The position numbers and the translations under genes were made by a program. Shown here one piece after another: positions 52,237-61,179 of a DNA stretch of 64,000 nt. Source of the DNA: Streptomyces buecherae (lineage in GTDB: Bacteria > Actinomycetota > Actinomycetes > Streptomycetales > Streptomycetaceae). Each line of letters opens with the position of its first letter. Position 1 is the first letter of the stretch. Location: positions 7,294,501 through 7,358,500 of the forward strand of contig NZ_CP060404.1 in assembly GCF_014295035.1 (NCBI RefSeq). Direction: 5' to 3'. Below the pieces are notes generated by a model. The model was not told the DNA's origin. It saw nothing but the letters and a program-made list of their open reading frames with translations, and made no database searches.

Positions 52237-54420
52237 GTGCGCACGCCCCCCGCCACACCCACGGCCAACTCCGCACCCACGACCACCGCCACACCCACGC
52301 CCGACTCCACACCCACGACCACCGCCACACCCACGGTCAACCCACCACGGGACGGCTCCGACTACACCGCACGGCACCTCATGGCCCTGGAAGGACTTGA
52401 GGCCGTGCGCAAGCGCCCCGGCATGTACGTCGGCTCCAGCGACAGCCGGGGCCTGACGCACTGCCTGTGGGAGATCATCGACAACTCCGTGGACGAGGCC
52501 CTGGGCGGGTACTGCGACCGCGTCGAGGTCGTCCTGCACGAGGACGGCTCGGTCGAGGTCGCCGACAACGGCCGCGGCATCCCTGTCGATGTCGAGCCCC
52601 GCACCGGCCTGTCCGGCGTCGAGATCGCCTACACCAAGCTGCACGCCGGCGGGAAGTTCGGCGGCGGCTCCTACGCGGCCTCCGGCGGCCTGCACGGCGT
52701 CGGCGCCTGCGTGGTCAACGCCCTCTCCGCGCGACTCGACATCGAGATCGACCGGCACGGCCACACCCACGCCATGAGCTTCCACCGCGGCACCCCCGGC
52801 AGGTACGCCGGCCCGGGACCCGACGCCCCCTTCACCCCGGCCCCGGGCCTGCGTCGAACGACCGAGATTCCCGCGTCGCGCACGGGCACCCGGGTGCGTT
52901 ACTGGGCCGACCAGCGGATCTTCCCGCCGGACGCTCGGCTCCGCCTCGACGCGCTGCACCAACGGGCCCGCCAGACGGCCTTCCTGGTGCCGGGCCTGAC
53001 CCTCGTCGTCCGGGACGCGTACGGCCTCGGCCCGGACGGCGGCACGGGCGAGGAGTCCTTCCGTTTCGACGGTGGGGTCGGCGAGTTCTGCGCGTACCTC
53101 ACCGGCGACAGGCCCCTGTGCGACGTGCTCCGCCTCACCGGCCGGGGCACGTTCCGGGAGGCCGTCCCGGTCCTGGACGAGCACGGCCGTTCGACGCCCG
53201 CCGAGGTCAGCCGCGAACTCGGCGTGGACGTGGCCCTGTGCTGGGGCACCGGCTACGACACGACCGTGAAGTCCTTCGTCAACGTCATCGCCACGCCCAA
53301 GGGCGGCACCCATGTCGCCGGTTTCGAGCAGGCCGTCACCCGGACGGTGAACGAGGCCCTGCGCGCCAGGAAGCTGCTGCGCGTCGCCGAGGCCGACGTC
53401 GTCAGGGACGACGCCCTTGAGGGCCTCACCGCCGTGGTGACCGTGCGGCTGGCCGAGCCGCAGTTCGAGGGCCAGACCAAGGAGGTGCTCGGCACGTCGG
53501 CCGCCCGCCGCGTCGTGCACCAGGTGGTCGCGAGGGAGTTGGCGGCGTTCCTCACGTCCACCAGACGCGACACCTCGGCCCAGGCCCGTGCCGTGCTGGA
53601 CAAGGTCGTCGCCGCCGCCCGCACGCGTGTCGCGGCCCGCCAGCACAGGGAGGTCCAGCGCCGGAAGACCGCCCTCCAGTCCTCCGCGCTGCCGGCCAAG
53701 CTCGCCGACTGTCGCAGCGGCGACACCGACCGCGGCGAACTGTTCATCGTCGAGGGTGACTCCGCCCTGGGGACGGCCAAGCTCGCCCGGAACTCCGAGT
53801 TCCAGGCGCTGCTGCCGATCCGGGGCAAGATCCTGAACGTGCGGCGCTCGTCGGCGGCCGACATGCTGCGCAACGCCGAGTGCGGCGCGATCATCCAGGT
53901 CATCGGTGCGGGCTCGGGCCGCACCTTCGATCTGGACCAGGCCCGTTACGGCAGGATCATCATGATGACCGACGCCGACGTGGACGGCTCCCACATCCGC
54001 TGCCTGCTGCTCACGCTGTTCCACCGCTGCATGCGGCCGATGGTCGAGGCCGGCCGGGTCTTCGCCGCGGTCCCGCCACTGCACCGCGTCGAGATCACCC
54101 AGCCCGGGAAGGGCCGGGACAGGTACGTCTACACCTACTCCGACCGCGAACTGCGGGACACACTCGCGGAGTTGCGACGCCAGGGCGTCCGGTACAGGGA
54201 CTCGATCCAGCGCTACAAGGGGCTCGGCGAGATGGACGCCGACCAACTGGCGGCGACCACGATGGACCCGCGCCGCCGCACCCTGCGCCGGATCAACCTC
54301 TCCGACCTGGACGCCGCGGAGCGCGTCTTCGACCTGCTGATGGGCAACGACGTGGCGCCGCGCAAGGAGTTCATCGCCGGCTCGGCGGCGACGCTGGACC
54401 GGTCGCGCATCGACGCGTAG
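52237..54420 (+). CDS. Topoisomerase IV subunit B-like protein (ParE/ParY paralog)
   Basis: A 727-residue type IIA B subunit. A Thr/Pro-rich N-terminal extension (residues 2-37) contains a 12-residue in-frame repeat. Then come the ParE-like ATPase (RPGMYVGSSDSRGLTHCLWE, HAGGKFGGGSYAASGGLHGVGACVVN), transducer and TOPRIM (EGDSALGTAKLARNSEF; DADVDGSHIRC). The equivalent of Arg136 is kept (IDRHG), but the usual Ser after HGVGA is Cys. GTG start at 52237 with GAGGAGAG. No parC is adjacent. Adjacent gyrB and parY resistance paralogs are known from aminocoumarin producers, and I infer the same kind of role. Confidence 0.9.
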   Translation: MRTPPATPTANSAPTTTATPTPDSTPTTTATPTVNPPRDGSDYTARHLMALEGLEAVRKRPGMYVGSSDSRGLTHCLWEIIDNSVDEALGGYCDRVEVVLHEDGSVEVADNGRGIPVDVEPRTGLSGVEIAYTKLHAGGKFGGGSYAASGGLHGVGACVVNALSARLDIEIDRHGHTHAMSFHRGTPGRYAGPGPDAPFTPAPGLRRTTEIPASRTGTRVRYWADQRIFPPDARLRLDALHQRARQTAFLVPGLTLVVRDAYGLGPDGGTGEESFRFDGGVGEFCAYLTGDRPLCDVLRLTGRGTFREAVPVLDEHGRSTPAEVSRELGVDVALCWGTGYDTTVKSFVNVIATPKGGTHVAGFEQAVTRTVNEALRARKLLRVAEADVVRDDALEGLTAVVTVRLAEPQFEGQTKEVLGTSAARRVVHQVVARELAAFLTSTRRDTSAQARAVLDKVVAAARTRVAARQHREVQRRKTALQSSALPAKLADCRSGDTDRGELFIVEGDSALGTAKLARNSEFQALLPIRGKILNVRRSSAADMLRNAECGAIIQVIGAGSGRTFDLDQARYGRIIMMTDADVDGSHIRCLLLTLFHRCMRPMVEAGRVFAAVPPLHRVEITQPGKGRDRYVYTYSDRELRDTLAELRRQGVRYRDSIQRYKGLGEMDADQLAATTMDPRRRTLRRINLSDLDAAERVFDLLMGNDVAPRKEFIAGSAATLDRSRIDA
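52274..52335. repeat. 36-bp in-frame duplication in the ParE-like N-terminal extension
   Basis: A 26-base sequence at 52274-52299 recurs at 52310-52335, exactly 12 codons later, encoding repeated Thr-rich TTTATPT segments. Confidence 0.9.
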
Positions 54421-54775
54421 CCACCGCGCGGGCGTACGTACGGGCAGCGCGCGTGCGACCCCGGGGGAGCCTGGCGGGCAGGGCCACGGCCGCCCCCGCA
54501 CGAGCGGCGGGCTCCGCGCGCCACGGCCCCCGGGGACCCGCCGCACCTCCCACGATCACGCGAACAAAGCGGACACGCCCTGTCCTCATGGCCTGCCATC
54601 GTGGGCCCGTGCATCACGACGAGAACAACCAGGAAGAACCCGGCCCCCCGACCGCCTCGCCCCGCTCCCGCCGGGCCGGCGGCCGGGCCGGCCGCCCCGC
54701 CGCGCGCACGGCCGCCGTGCCGCGCCCGGTGGCGGCCGGGAGCAGCGGTGACGCGCGGGCGGTGGAGGGGCCGCG
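54421..54775. other. Region between parE-like and AlkZ-like genes
   Basis: 355 bases on the same strand as both genes. A low-confidence coupled small ORF is listed separately. CCCACGAT near 54548 and ATCGTGGG near 54597 form an inverted repeat across ~40 bases, which may be a promoter operator. Confidence 0.4.
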
Positions 54776-54779
54776 ATGA
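54609..54779 (+). CDS. Doubtful small ORF coupled to the AlkZ-like gene
   Basis: A 56-residue frame from GTG (or 63 residues from ATG 54588) reads VHHDENNQEEPGPP then Ala/Arg/Pro-rich and overlaps the next start by ATGA. The sequence composition is low complexity, there is no clear ribosome site, and nothing recognisable is encoded. Confidence 0.18.
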   Translation: MHHDENNQEEPGPPTASPRSRRAGGRAGRPAARTAAVPRPVAAGSSGDARAVEGPR

Positions 54780-55876
54780 CCGTGCTGGACACCCGGGCGC
54801 TCAACCGCGCCACGCTCGCCCGGCAGTTGCTCCTCGACCGCGCCGACCTGCCGGCCATCGACGCCGTCGCGCACCTGGGCGGCCTCCAGGCCCAGGAGCC
54901 GCAGGAACCCTTCGTCGGGCTGTGGTCCCGGCTGCGCGCGTTCGACCCCCACGCGCTCTCGGACCTGCTGACCGAGCGACGCGTGGTACGCACCCACCTC
55001 ATGCGCCGCACGGTGCACCTGGTCACCGCGGACGACGCGCTGGCCTGGCGGGCGCGGCACGACGCCATGCTCCGGCAGCGGTCCGTCGGGGCCTACCGTC
55101 GCGAACTCGCCGGAGTGGACCTCGACGCGCTCGCGGCGGCGGGCCGCGCCCTGTTGGCCGACGGCGAGCCGTGTTCGATGGCCGACCTCGGCCGGGCGCT
55201 GGCCGAACGGTGGCCCGAGCCGGGGCCACGGGCGCTCGGCGAGGTGGTCATCGCCGCGCTCGTCCCGGTGGCGCAGATGCCGCCGCGCGGGCTGTGGCGC
55301 GTCCGGGCGGGGGTGCGCAACGCGCCGCTCGCGTCCTGGCTCGGCCGCGAGGTGGACCCGCTGCCGCGCACCGGCTCGGACCCGGTCGGCCAGGCGCTGG
55401 TGCGGCGCTACCTGGCCGCGTTCGGGCCCGCCGCCTCCGCCGACGTGCGCGCCTGGTGCGGCCTGGCCGGACTGCCGACCGCCCTCGCGGCCCTACGGGA
55501 CGAGCTGGTCACCTTCCGCGACGAGCGCGGCCGGGAACTGCTCGACCTCCCCGGCGCGCCACGCCCCGACCCCGAGACACCCGCGCCGGTGCGGTTCCTG
55601 CCCGCCTTCGACAACGCCGTCCTCGGCTACCACGACCGCGGCCGGATCATCGACGACGCCCACCGTGGCCTGTCTGTCACCGGCGCCCGCTTCGTCCTGC
55701 TGGACGGCCGGGTCGCCGCCACGTGGAGCGTTCGGGACGGCACGGTCACGGTCACCCCGCTGCGGGCCTTCTCGCGAGCCGACCGTACCGCCGTGGCCGA
55801 ACAGGCCGCCGCGCTCGCCTCGTTCCTCGCCGACGGCGAGCGCCACGGATTCGAGATCGAGGCGTCTCCCCGCTGA
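54776..55876 (+). CDS. HTH_42 winged-helix protein, AlkZ-like DNA glycosylase candidate
   Basis: A 366-residue protein of the winged helix DNA-binding (HTH_42) superfamily. The N-terminal region has a QAQ tripeptide (residues 38-40) in AHLGGLQAQEPQEPFVGLW, the position of the catalytic QxQ motif of AlkZ, the azinomycin self-resistance glycosylase. Many Streptomyces paralogs carry the same fold with unknown substrates. Tandem winged helices and a beta domain make up the rest. ATG start within GGGGCCGCGATGA. Its position next to two topoisomerase genes fits a DNA-damage or genotoxin-resistance role, but that is inference. Confidence 0.8.
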   Translation: MTVLDTRALNRATLARQLLLDRADLPAIDAVAHLGGLQAQEPQEPFVGLWSRLRAFDPHALSDLLTERRVVRTHLMRRTVHLVTADDALAWRARHDAMLRQRSVGAYRRELAGVDLDALAAAGRALLADGEPCSMADLGRALAERWPEPGPRALGEVVIAALVPVAQMPPRGLWRVRAGVRNAPLASWLGREVDPLPRTGSDPVGQALVRRYLAAFGPAASADVRAWCGLAGLPTALAALRDELVTFRDERGRELLDLPGAPRPDPETPAPVRFLPAFDNAVLGYHDRGRIIDDAHRGLSVTGARFVLLDGRVAATWSVRDGTVTVTPLRAFSRADRTAVAEQAAALASFLADGERHGFEIEASPR

Positions 55877-55939
55877 GCGATCCCCGTGGCCCGCTCCTGC
55901 CCCCCGTACGGTGAGGGGACGGCCGAACGCGACGGAAAA

Positions 55940-55974
55940 GGGCCCGGCGGCCCCTGGGTGGGGTCGCCGGGCCC
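55940..55974. terminator. Terminator between AlkZ-like and RNHCP genes
   Basis: 10-bp perfect stem (55940-55949 with 55965-55974); in the minus direction it is followed by CTTTTCC, the run expected for an intrinsic terminator of the RNHCP gene. Confidence 0.8.
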
Positions 55975-55991
55975 GTCGCGCGGTCAGCGGC

Positions 55992-56375
55992 TCACAGGCC
56001 GGCCAGCCGCTCGAAGGGGAATGGCGGCTGGGCCAGTGGGCGTACGGCGAGCCGGGTCAGCGGCAGGGCGTTGTCGTCGCCCGCCGTGCGGTTGGCGTGC
56101 AGCACGCCGCAGCCGGTGCACCGGTGGATGATCACCCACTCGCCGTCACCGCGCACGGTGATGGCCAGCGGCTCCATCCGGGCGCCGCAGTCGGCGGCCC
56201 GGTCGCCCGGGGTGGTGTCGAGGTGTCGGCTCCACAGGCAGTGCGGGCAGTGGTTGCGATGGCTGGTGCCCACGGCGCTCAGGGAGATGTCGAGGCCGCA
56301 GTGGAGACAACGGAACGAGGTGGCGTTCCGGGAGCGGCCGTGTGCGGCGCGCTCCCGCTTGCTGGGTCGGGTCAT
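55992..56375 (-). CDS. RNHCP-domain zinc-binding protein
   Basis: A 127-residue protein with the RNHCPHCLWSRHLD signature (residues 40-53) that names the family, plus a CxxC pair at 23-26, a Cys at 64 and a CTGCG motif near 86, giving two zinc sites. Small RNHCP proteins are widespread in actinobacteria, and their role is unknown. GGAGTCCCC precedes the ATG. Confidence 0.9.
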   Translation of the reverse strand: MTRPSKRERAAHGRSRNATSFRCLHCGLDISLSAVGTSHRNHCPHCLWSRHLDTTPGDRAADCGARMEPLAITVRGDGEWVIIHRCTGCGVLHANRTAGDDNALPLTRLAVRPLAQPPFPFERLAGL

Positions 56376-57015
56376 GCGAGGGGACTCCTGGCAGTGTGCG
56401 TCACGTGCGAAGCGTGTCGCGCGCGCCGAGGTGCGGCACGTCGCGAACGCGGTCCAGGGGCGGCCGGGTTGGCCGCCGCGAGGTACGCCGCTCGCGTAGG
56501 GGAGTCCGCGCGGAGCCGGTCAGCCTCGACCGGGCCGAACGCGTCGGCCGGGTCCAGACGTCACCGGTGCGGACCGTCCTCGTACGCGAGATCCGTTCCG
56601 CGACGCCCTGGGCATACAACACCACCTCTTCGGAGGGCCCGACGCCGTGCCGGTGCCCCTTGCCACGCCCATGGAAACCGCTGCGCGGGCCGGCGCACAA
56701 CCGATTTCCGTCCGCCGAGCCACGCGGGGGCCGCCGGCGGGTGGCGCGGACACCCCCGCGAACAAGCGGGGCCCTGCCCTCCGCCATACCGCCCCTGACC
56801 TGGCCGTACCGGAATCCGACCCCCCGCAACGCCACACGGCGGCAACACACCAGATGCCTACCAACGCTTTCAAGTCCTTTTGTTTCAGGAGCACTTGGCT
56901 TTTCCGCCACACTCGCGGGTGGGTGCCGCGATCCGGCACATACTCGCCTGTGCACGCACTTGATGTGAGGGGCCTGTGGGGCCCTTCTCGTGAGCTGTCC
57001 TCATTGGGGGGAAAG
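56376..57015. other. 640-base region upstream of the subtilisin-like protease
   Basis: No credible gene. 56850-56960 is distinctly AT-richer (GTCCTTTTGTTTCAGG; TTGGCTTTTCC) and probably holds the protease promoter; an in-frame extension to 56647 is not protein-like. The RNHCP promoter lies at the left end. Confidence 0.45.
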
Positions 57016-60000
57016 TTGCGTACAGGAAGAAGAGCTGTGTGGGGCGCGGGGGTGGCCGTCGTTGCCGCCACCGCGCTCGCGGCGGGGTTGACCACCCCGA
57101 CCGCTGTGGCGCGGGAAGGTTCCGCCGCCACGACAGACGGCAAGCGGACGGGCCAGGAGCGCGGGGCCGGCGGTGCCCGCACCTGGGTCACCCTCGTCAC
57201 CGGTGATCGGGTCGCGGTCGATGCCAAGGGCAACCCGGTCGCCATCCGGCCGGCCGAGGGGCGCGAGCGCATCCCGGTACAGGTGGAGCGGCGGGGCGGG
57301 CACGCGTACGTGATCCCGCTCGACGCGCGTCGCCTGATCTCGCGGGGCACGGTGGACCGGCGGTTGTTCGACGTCACCACGCTGAGCCGGCCGGAGTACG
57401 TGGCCAGCCAGCGTGAGGGGGTGCGGCTCATCGTCGCTTACCAGGGCGAGCGGCCCGCCGCCAAGGCGAAGCTGCGGGCCGCCGAGGGCCTGGAACTGCG
57501 GCGTGCGCTTCCGGTGCTGGGCGCCGATGCGGTGACGGCCTCGCCCGAGCACGCCACGGCTGCCTGGGAGGCGCTGACCGACACGTCCCGGGGCGCCTCA
57601 CACCGTACGGCGGCCCCCGGGGTGGCGAAGGTGTGGCTGGACGGTATCCGCAAGGCCACGCTCGACAAGAGCGTGCCGCAGATCGGCGCGCCCGCAGCGT
57701 GGAAGGCGGGCTTCGACGGCAAGGGCACCAAGATCGCCGTCTTGGACACCGGTGTCGACCAGACGCACCCGGACCTGGCTGGCCAGCAGGTCGCCGAGAA
57801 GAACTTCACGGACGCCGTCGACACCAAGGACCGGGTGGGTCACGGCACGCACGTGGCGTCCATCGCGGCCGGTACCGGCGCCAAGTCCGGCGGCAAGTAC
57901 CGGGGTGTCGCCTCCGGTGCGAAGATCCTCGATGGCAAGGTCCTGGACGACGAGGGGTCCGGCGAGGATTCGGGCATCATCGCGGGCCTGGAGTGGGCGG
58001 CGGCCCAGAAGGCCGACGTGGTCAACCTCAGCCTCGGCGGGACGGACCAGCCCGGCCTCGACCCGCTGGAGACCGCGGTCAACAAGCTCTCGGCCGAGAA
58101 GGGCATCCTCTTCGCCATCTCGGCGGGCAACGAGGGTGACTTCGGTGCCGGCACCGTCGGCTCCCCGGGCAGCGCGGACGCCGCGTTGACCGTGGGTGCC
58201 GTCGACAAGAAGGACAAGCTGGCCAGCTTCTCCAGCCGGGGCCCCCGGGTGGGGGACAGTGCCGTCAAGCCCGATGTGACCGCGCCCGGGGTGGACATCG
58301 GCGCGGCGGCGGCGCCCGGCAGCCAGATCGCCGAGGGAGGCACCCCGGTCGCTGACGGCTACGTGGCGGTCTCCGGTACCTCCATGTCCGCTCCGCACGC
58401 CGCGGGCGCCGGTGCGATCCTGGCCCAGCAGCACCCGGACTGGAGCGGAGCGCGGATCAAGGCCGCGCTGGTCGGTTCCACGACCCCGGGCCCGTACACC
58501 GTCTTCGAACAGGGCGCCGGCCGTATCGACCTGCGCAAGGCCATCACGCAGACGGTGGTCGCCGAGCCGGTCTCGCTCTCCTTCGGCAAGCAGCAGTGGC
58601 CGCACACCGACGACAAGCCACAGTCCGGGGAGCTGACCTACCGCAACCTGGGCGACAAGCCGGTCACCGTGGACGTGGCGCTGACCGGTACGGGCCCTGA
58701 CGGGAAGCCCGCCCCGGCCGGCTTCTTCACCGCCAGAGACAAGCGGCTCACGATTGCGGCGGGCGGTACGGCGACCACCTCCGTGACCGTCGACACCCGG
58801 CTGGGTGGCACCGTGGACGGCTCGTACAGCGCGCAGGTGACCGCGACGGGTGGTGGGCAGACCGTGCGCACCGCCGCCGGGGTGGAGCGCGAGGTCGAGT
58901 CGTACGACGTGACCCTCAAGCACGTCGGGCGGGACGGCAAGCCCGCACAGACCTTCAGCAGCGCGCTGGACGGGATCAGCGGCCTCGGCACTGGCCAGAC
59001 CTTCGGTGTCGACGACACCAGCAGGGACGGCAAGGTCCGGGTCCCCAAGGGCCGTTACCTGCTCACCGGCTCGATCAGCGGCAGCGACGAGAGCATCGAC
59101 TGGATCAACCAGCCCAAGCTGGTCGTCGACAGGAACACCACGGCGACCCTCGACGCCCGCACCACCAAGCCCGTCGACCTGACCGTTCCGGTCCGGGACG
59201 CCACCTCGCTGCTCGCCTACGCGGAGATCGGTGTCACCGGGGAGAACGTGTCCTTCGGCTACGGCTACCTGCTGGACTCCTTCGCGAAGTTCAGGACCGC
59301 GCACCTCGGCCCCGCCGTCCCGGCCGGCGAGCTGACGCAGAAGTTCACCAGCAGCTTCCAGCGGGCGGGGAACGGCCCCACGTACCACGTGGCCTACGGC
59401 GGTTCCGTCACCAAGGCGCCGACCGGGTTCGTCCGGCACGCCAAGCCCGCTGACCTCGCCAAGATCACCGCAAAGCTGGGCGCCCCTGCCCCGAAGAAGA
59501 CGGGCGCCCTGTACGTCCTCCCTGTCATCGGCAATTCGGGTAGCTGGGTGGTCGGCATCCCCGCCAAGTTGCCGCACACCGCGACCATCTACGTCAACGG
59601 CAAGGGGCCGCGGTGGGCGGTGGGCCTTGAGCAGCACAGCGCCGAGGAAGAATACGAGGCCGACTACAACACCGACGAACTCCGGCTGGCCCCGGGCAAG
59701 TCCTACTCCCAGCAGCTCAACGTCGGCGTGTTCGGGCCCAAGGTGAGCGCGAACGAGGGCCTCTTCCGCGACGGCAACGACCTGTACGGCGTCCTTCCGC
59801 TCTTCGCCGACGGCAGGAACAACACCGGCTACACGGCCACCGACAAGGTGCGGACGACCCTCTACCGCAACGGCAAGAAGGTCGGTAGCAACACCGATCC
59901 GCTCATCGGTGGCGAGGCGTTCACGGTGCCGGCCGGAGCGGCCAACTACAAGCTCAGCACCTCGGTCAGCCGTGGCACGGTCGCCAACGTCTCCACCAAG

Positions 60001-60354
60001 GTCACCGGTAGTTGGACCTTCTCCTCGAAGAAGACCACCGGCGAGGTGAAGCTGCCGACCTCGGTGGTGCGCTTCACTCCCACCCTGGCGCTGGACAGCA
60101 CCGCCAAGGCGGGGGCGACGGTCAAGGTCCCGGTCACGGTGCAGGGATCGGCCGCCGGTAAAAACCTCAAGTCGCTCGCGGTGTACGTCAGTTACGACAA
60201 GGGCGCGCACTGGAAGAAGCTGGCCGTCAGCGGTGGCAAGGTGACCGTGAAGAACCCGGGCGCTGGCAAGAGCGTCTCGTTCAAGGCGAACGCCAGCGAC
60301 AAGCAGGGCAACACGGTGAACCAGGCCATCTACGACGCCTACCGCACCCGGTAA
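57016..60354 (+). CDS. Secreted S8 (subtilisin-like) serine protease, large
   Basis: A 1112-residue exported protease. Signal peptide about residues 1-35 (RRAVWGAGVAVVAATALAAGL), propeptide, then the subtilase domain with Asp244 (VLDTGVDQTHPD), His276 (GHGTHVASIA) and Ser456 (GTSMSAPHAAG). About 600 residues of beta-rich C-terminal domains follow, including PatA-type and Fn3-like segments. It degrades external protein. The start is probably TTG at 57016, right after GGGGGGAAAG, giving a clean signal peptide. A strong terminator follows. Confidence 0.95.
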   Translation: MRTGRRAVWGAGVAVVAATALAAGLTTPTAVAREGSAATTDGKRTGQERGAGGARTWVTLVTGDRVAVDAKGNPVAIRPAEGRERIPVQVERRGGHAYVIPLDARRLISRGTVDRRLFDVTTLSRPEYVASQREGVRLIVAYQGERPAAKAKLRAAEGLELRRALPVLGADAVTASPEHATAAWEALTDTSRGASHRTAAPGVAKVWLDGIRKATLDKSVPQIGAPAAWKAGFDGKGTKIAVLDTGVDQTHPDLAGQQVAEKNFTDAVDTKDRVGHGTHVASIAAGTGAKSGGKYRGVASGAKILDGKVLDDEGSGEDSGIIAGLEWAAAQKADVVNLSLGGTDQPGLDPLETAVNKLSAEKGILFAISAGNEGDFGAGTVGSPGSADAALTVGAVDKKDKLASFSSRGPRVGDSAVKPDVTAPGVDIGAAAAPGSQIAEGGTPVADGYVAVSGTSMSAPHAAGAGAILAQQHPDWSGARIKAALVGSTTPGPYTVFEQGAGRIDLRKAITQTVVAEPVSLSFGKQQWPHTDDKPQSGELTYRNLGDKPVTVDVALTGTGPDGKPAPAGFFTARDKRLTIAAGGTATTSVTVDTRLGGTVDGSYSAQVTATGGGQTVRTAAGVEREVESYDVTLKHVGRDGKPAQTFSSALDGISGLGTGQTFGVDDTSRDGKVRVPKGRYLLTGSISGSDESIDWINQPKLVVDRNTTATLDARTTKPVDLTVPVRDATSLLAYAEIGVTGENVSFGYGYLLDSFAKFRTAHLGPAVPAGELTQKFTSSFQRAGNGPTYHVAYGGSVTKAPTGFVRHAKPADLAKITAKLGAPAPKKTGALYVLPVIGNSGSWVVGIPAKLPHTATIYVNGKGPRWAVGLEQHSAEEEYEADYNTDELRLAPGKSYSQQLNVGVFGPKVSANEGLFRDGNDLYGVLPLFADGRNNTGYTATDKVRTTLYRNGKKVGSNTDPLIGGEAFTVPAGAANYKLSTSVSRGTVANVSTKVTGSWTFSSKKTTGEVKLPTSVVRFTPTLALDSTAKAGATVKVPVTVQGSAAGKNLKSLAVYVSYDKGAHWKKLAVSGGKVTVKNPGAGKSVSFKANASDKQGNTVNQAIYDAYRTR

Positions 60355-60395
60355 CACCCGCTCGTCCCACGCCCGGTAACACCTCGGGCACCAGC

Positions 60396-60435
60396 GCACC
60401 GGCCCGTCGGGAGCGTCATCCCGGCGGGCCGGTGC
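60396..60435 (+). terminator. Protease gene terminator
   Basis: 16-bp stem with one G-U (60396-60411 with 60420-60435), 8-base loop, about 40 bases after the stop. Confidence 0.8.
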
Positions 60436-60492
60436 CGTCGCGTGTGCGGCGCGGGGTCGGCACGCGGGGTCGGCAACTGAAAGGCTGGCAGC

Positions 60493-61173
60493 GTGCGACT
60501 GTTGGATGATCCTGAGCACGTCGGCCGGCCGGCGCCCGAGGTGCTGCCCGTAACGCTGCGCGCGCGGCTCGGGCTGGTCGCGGCCGTCGCCGCGCTGGTC
60601 GTCGCCGTCATCGGCGTCTGGTACGCGGGCGACGGCGGGCCGGGCTGGGTGGACGCGCGGTTCTCGGTGGCGGCGGAGGACGTGCCGCCCCGGTGGCGGT
60701 CCGTCGCGCTGGCCGTCGACTTCTGGGGGGAGCCCGCCGGGGCGGCCACGCTGGTCGGCCTCGCCGTGGCGGGCTGCCTGGTGCTGCGGTGGCCGCGCGC
60801 GGCGGTGCTCGTCGTGGTCGGCGTCGGGCTGGCCGTGGCGACGACGCGGCTGCTCAAGCCGCTGGTGGGGCGCACCATCCACGGTGACAACCTGTCCTAC
60901 CCGAGCGGGCACACCGCCTTCGGTACCGCCTTCGCCCTCGTGGTGGCGCTGCTCGTGGCCGGCCGGCTCCGGCTCGGCACGACGGCCGGCACCCTCCTCG
61001 CGCTCACCCCGACGCTGGTCGCCGGCGCCGCGATGGGGTGGGCGCAGGTCGCGCTGGGCGCGCACTACCCGACCGACGTGCTCGGCGGCTGGTGCGCGGC
61101 GCTCGCGGTGGTGCCGGCGACGGCGTGGCTGGTCGACCGGGCGGCCGACACCGTACGGCGAAAGCGCGGTTGA
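60493..61173 (+). CDS. PAP2-family membrane phosphatase
   Basis: A 226-residue protein with five or six helices and the acid phosphatase motifs KPLVGR, YPSGHTAFG (His) and LGAHYPTDVLGG (His). It resembles BcrC/PgpB-like undecaprenyl-pyrophosphate or lipid phosphatases acting at the membrane. GTG start at 60493 after AAGGCTGGCAGC. Convergent with the aminotransferase gene, whose stop is 7 bases away. Confidence 0.92.
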   Translation: MRLLDDPEHVGRPAPEVLPVTLRARLGLVAAVAALVVAVIGVWYAGDGGPGWVDARFSVAAEDVPPRWRSVALAVDFWGEPAGAATLVGLAVAGCLVLRWPRAAVLVVVGVGLAVATTRLLKPLVGRTIHGDNLSYPSGHTAFGTAFALVVALLVAGRLRLGTTAGTLLALTPTLVAGAAMGWAQVALGAHYPTDVLGGWCAALAVVPATAWLVDRAADTVRRKRG

Positions 61174-61179
61174 CGGCCC

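Noticed and set aside
49865..54546. Very long minus-strand open frames opposite the topoisomerase genes
   Set aside because: They mirror GyrB/ParE coding sequence and have shadow composition.
57598..61065. A 1155-codon minus-strand open frame
   Set aside because: Mirror of the subtilisin-like protease; no recognisable motif.
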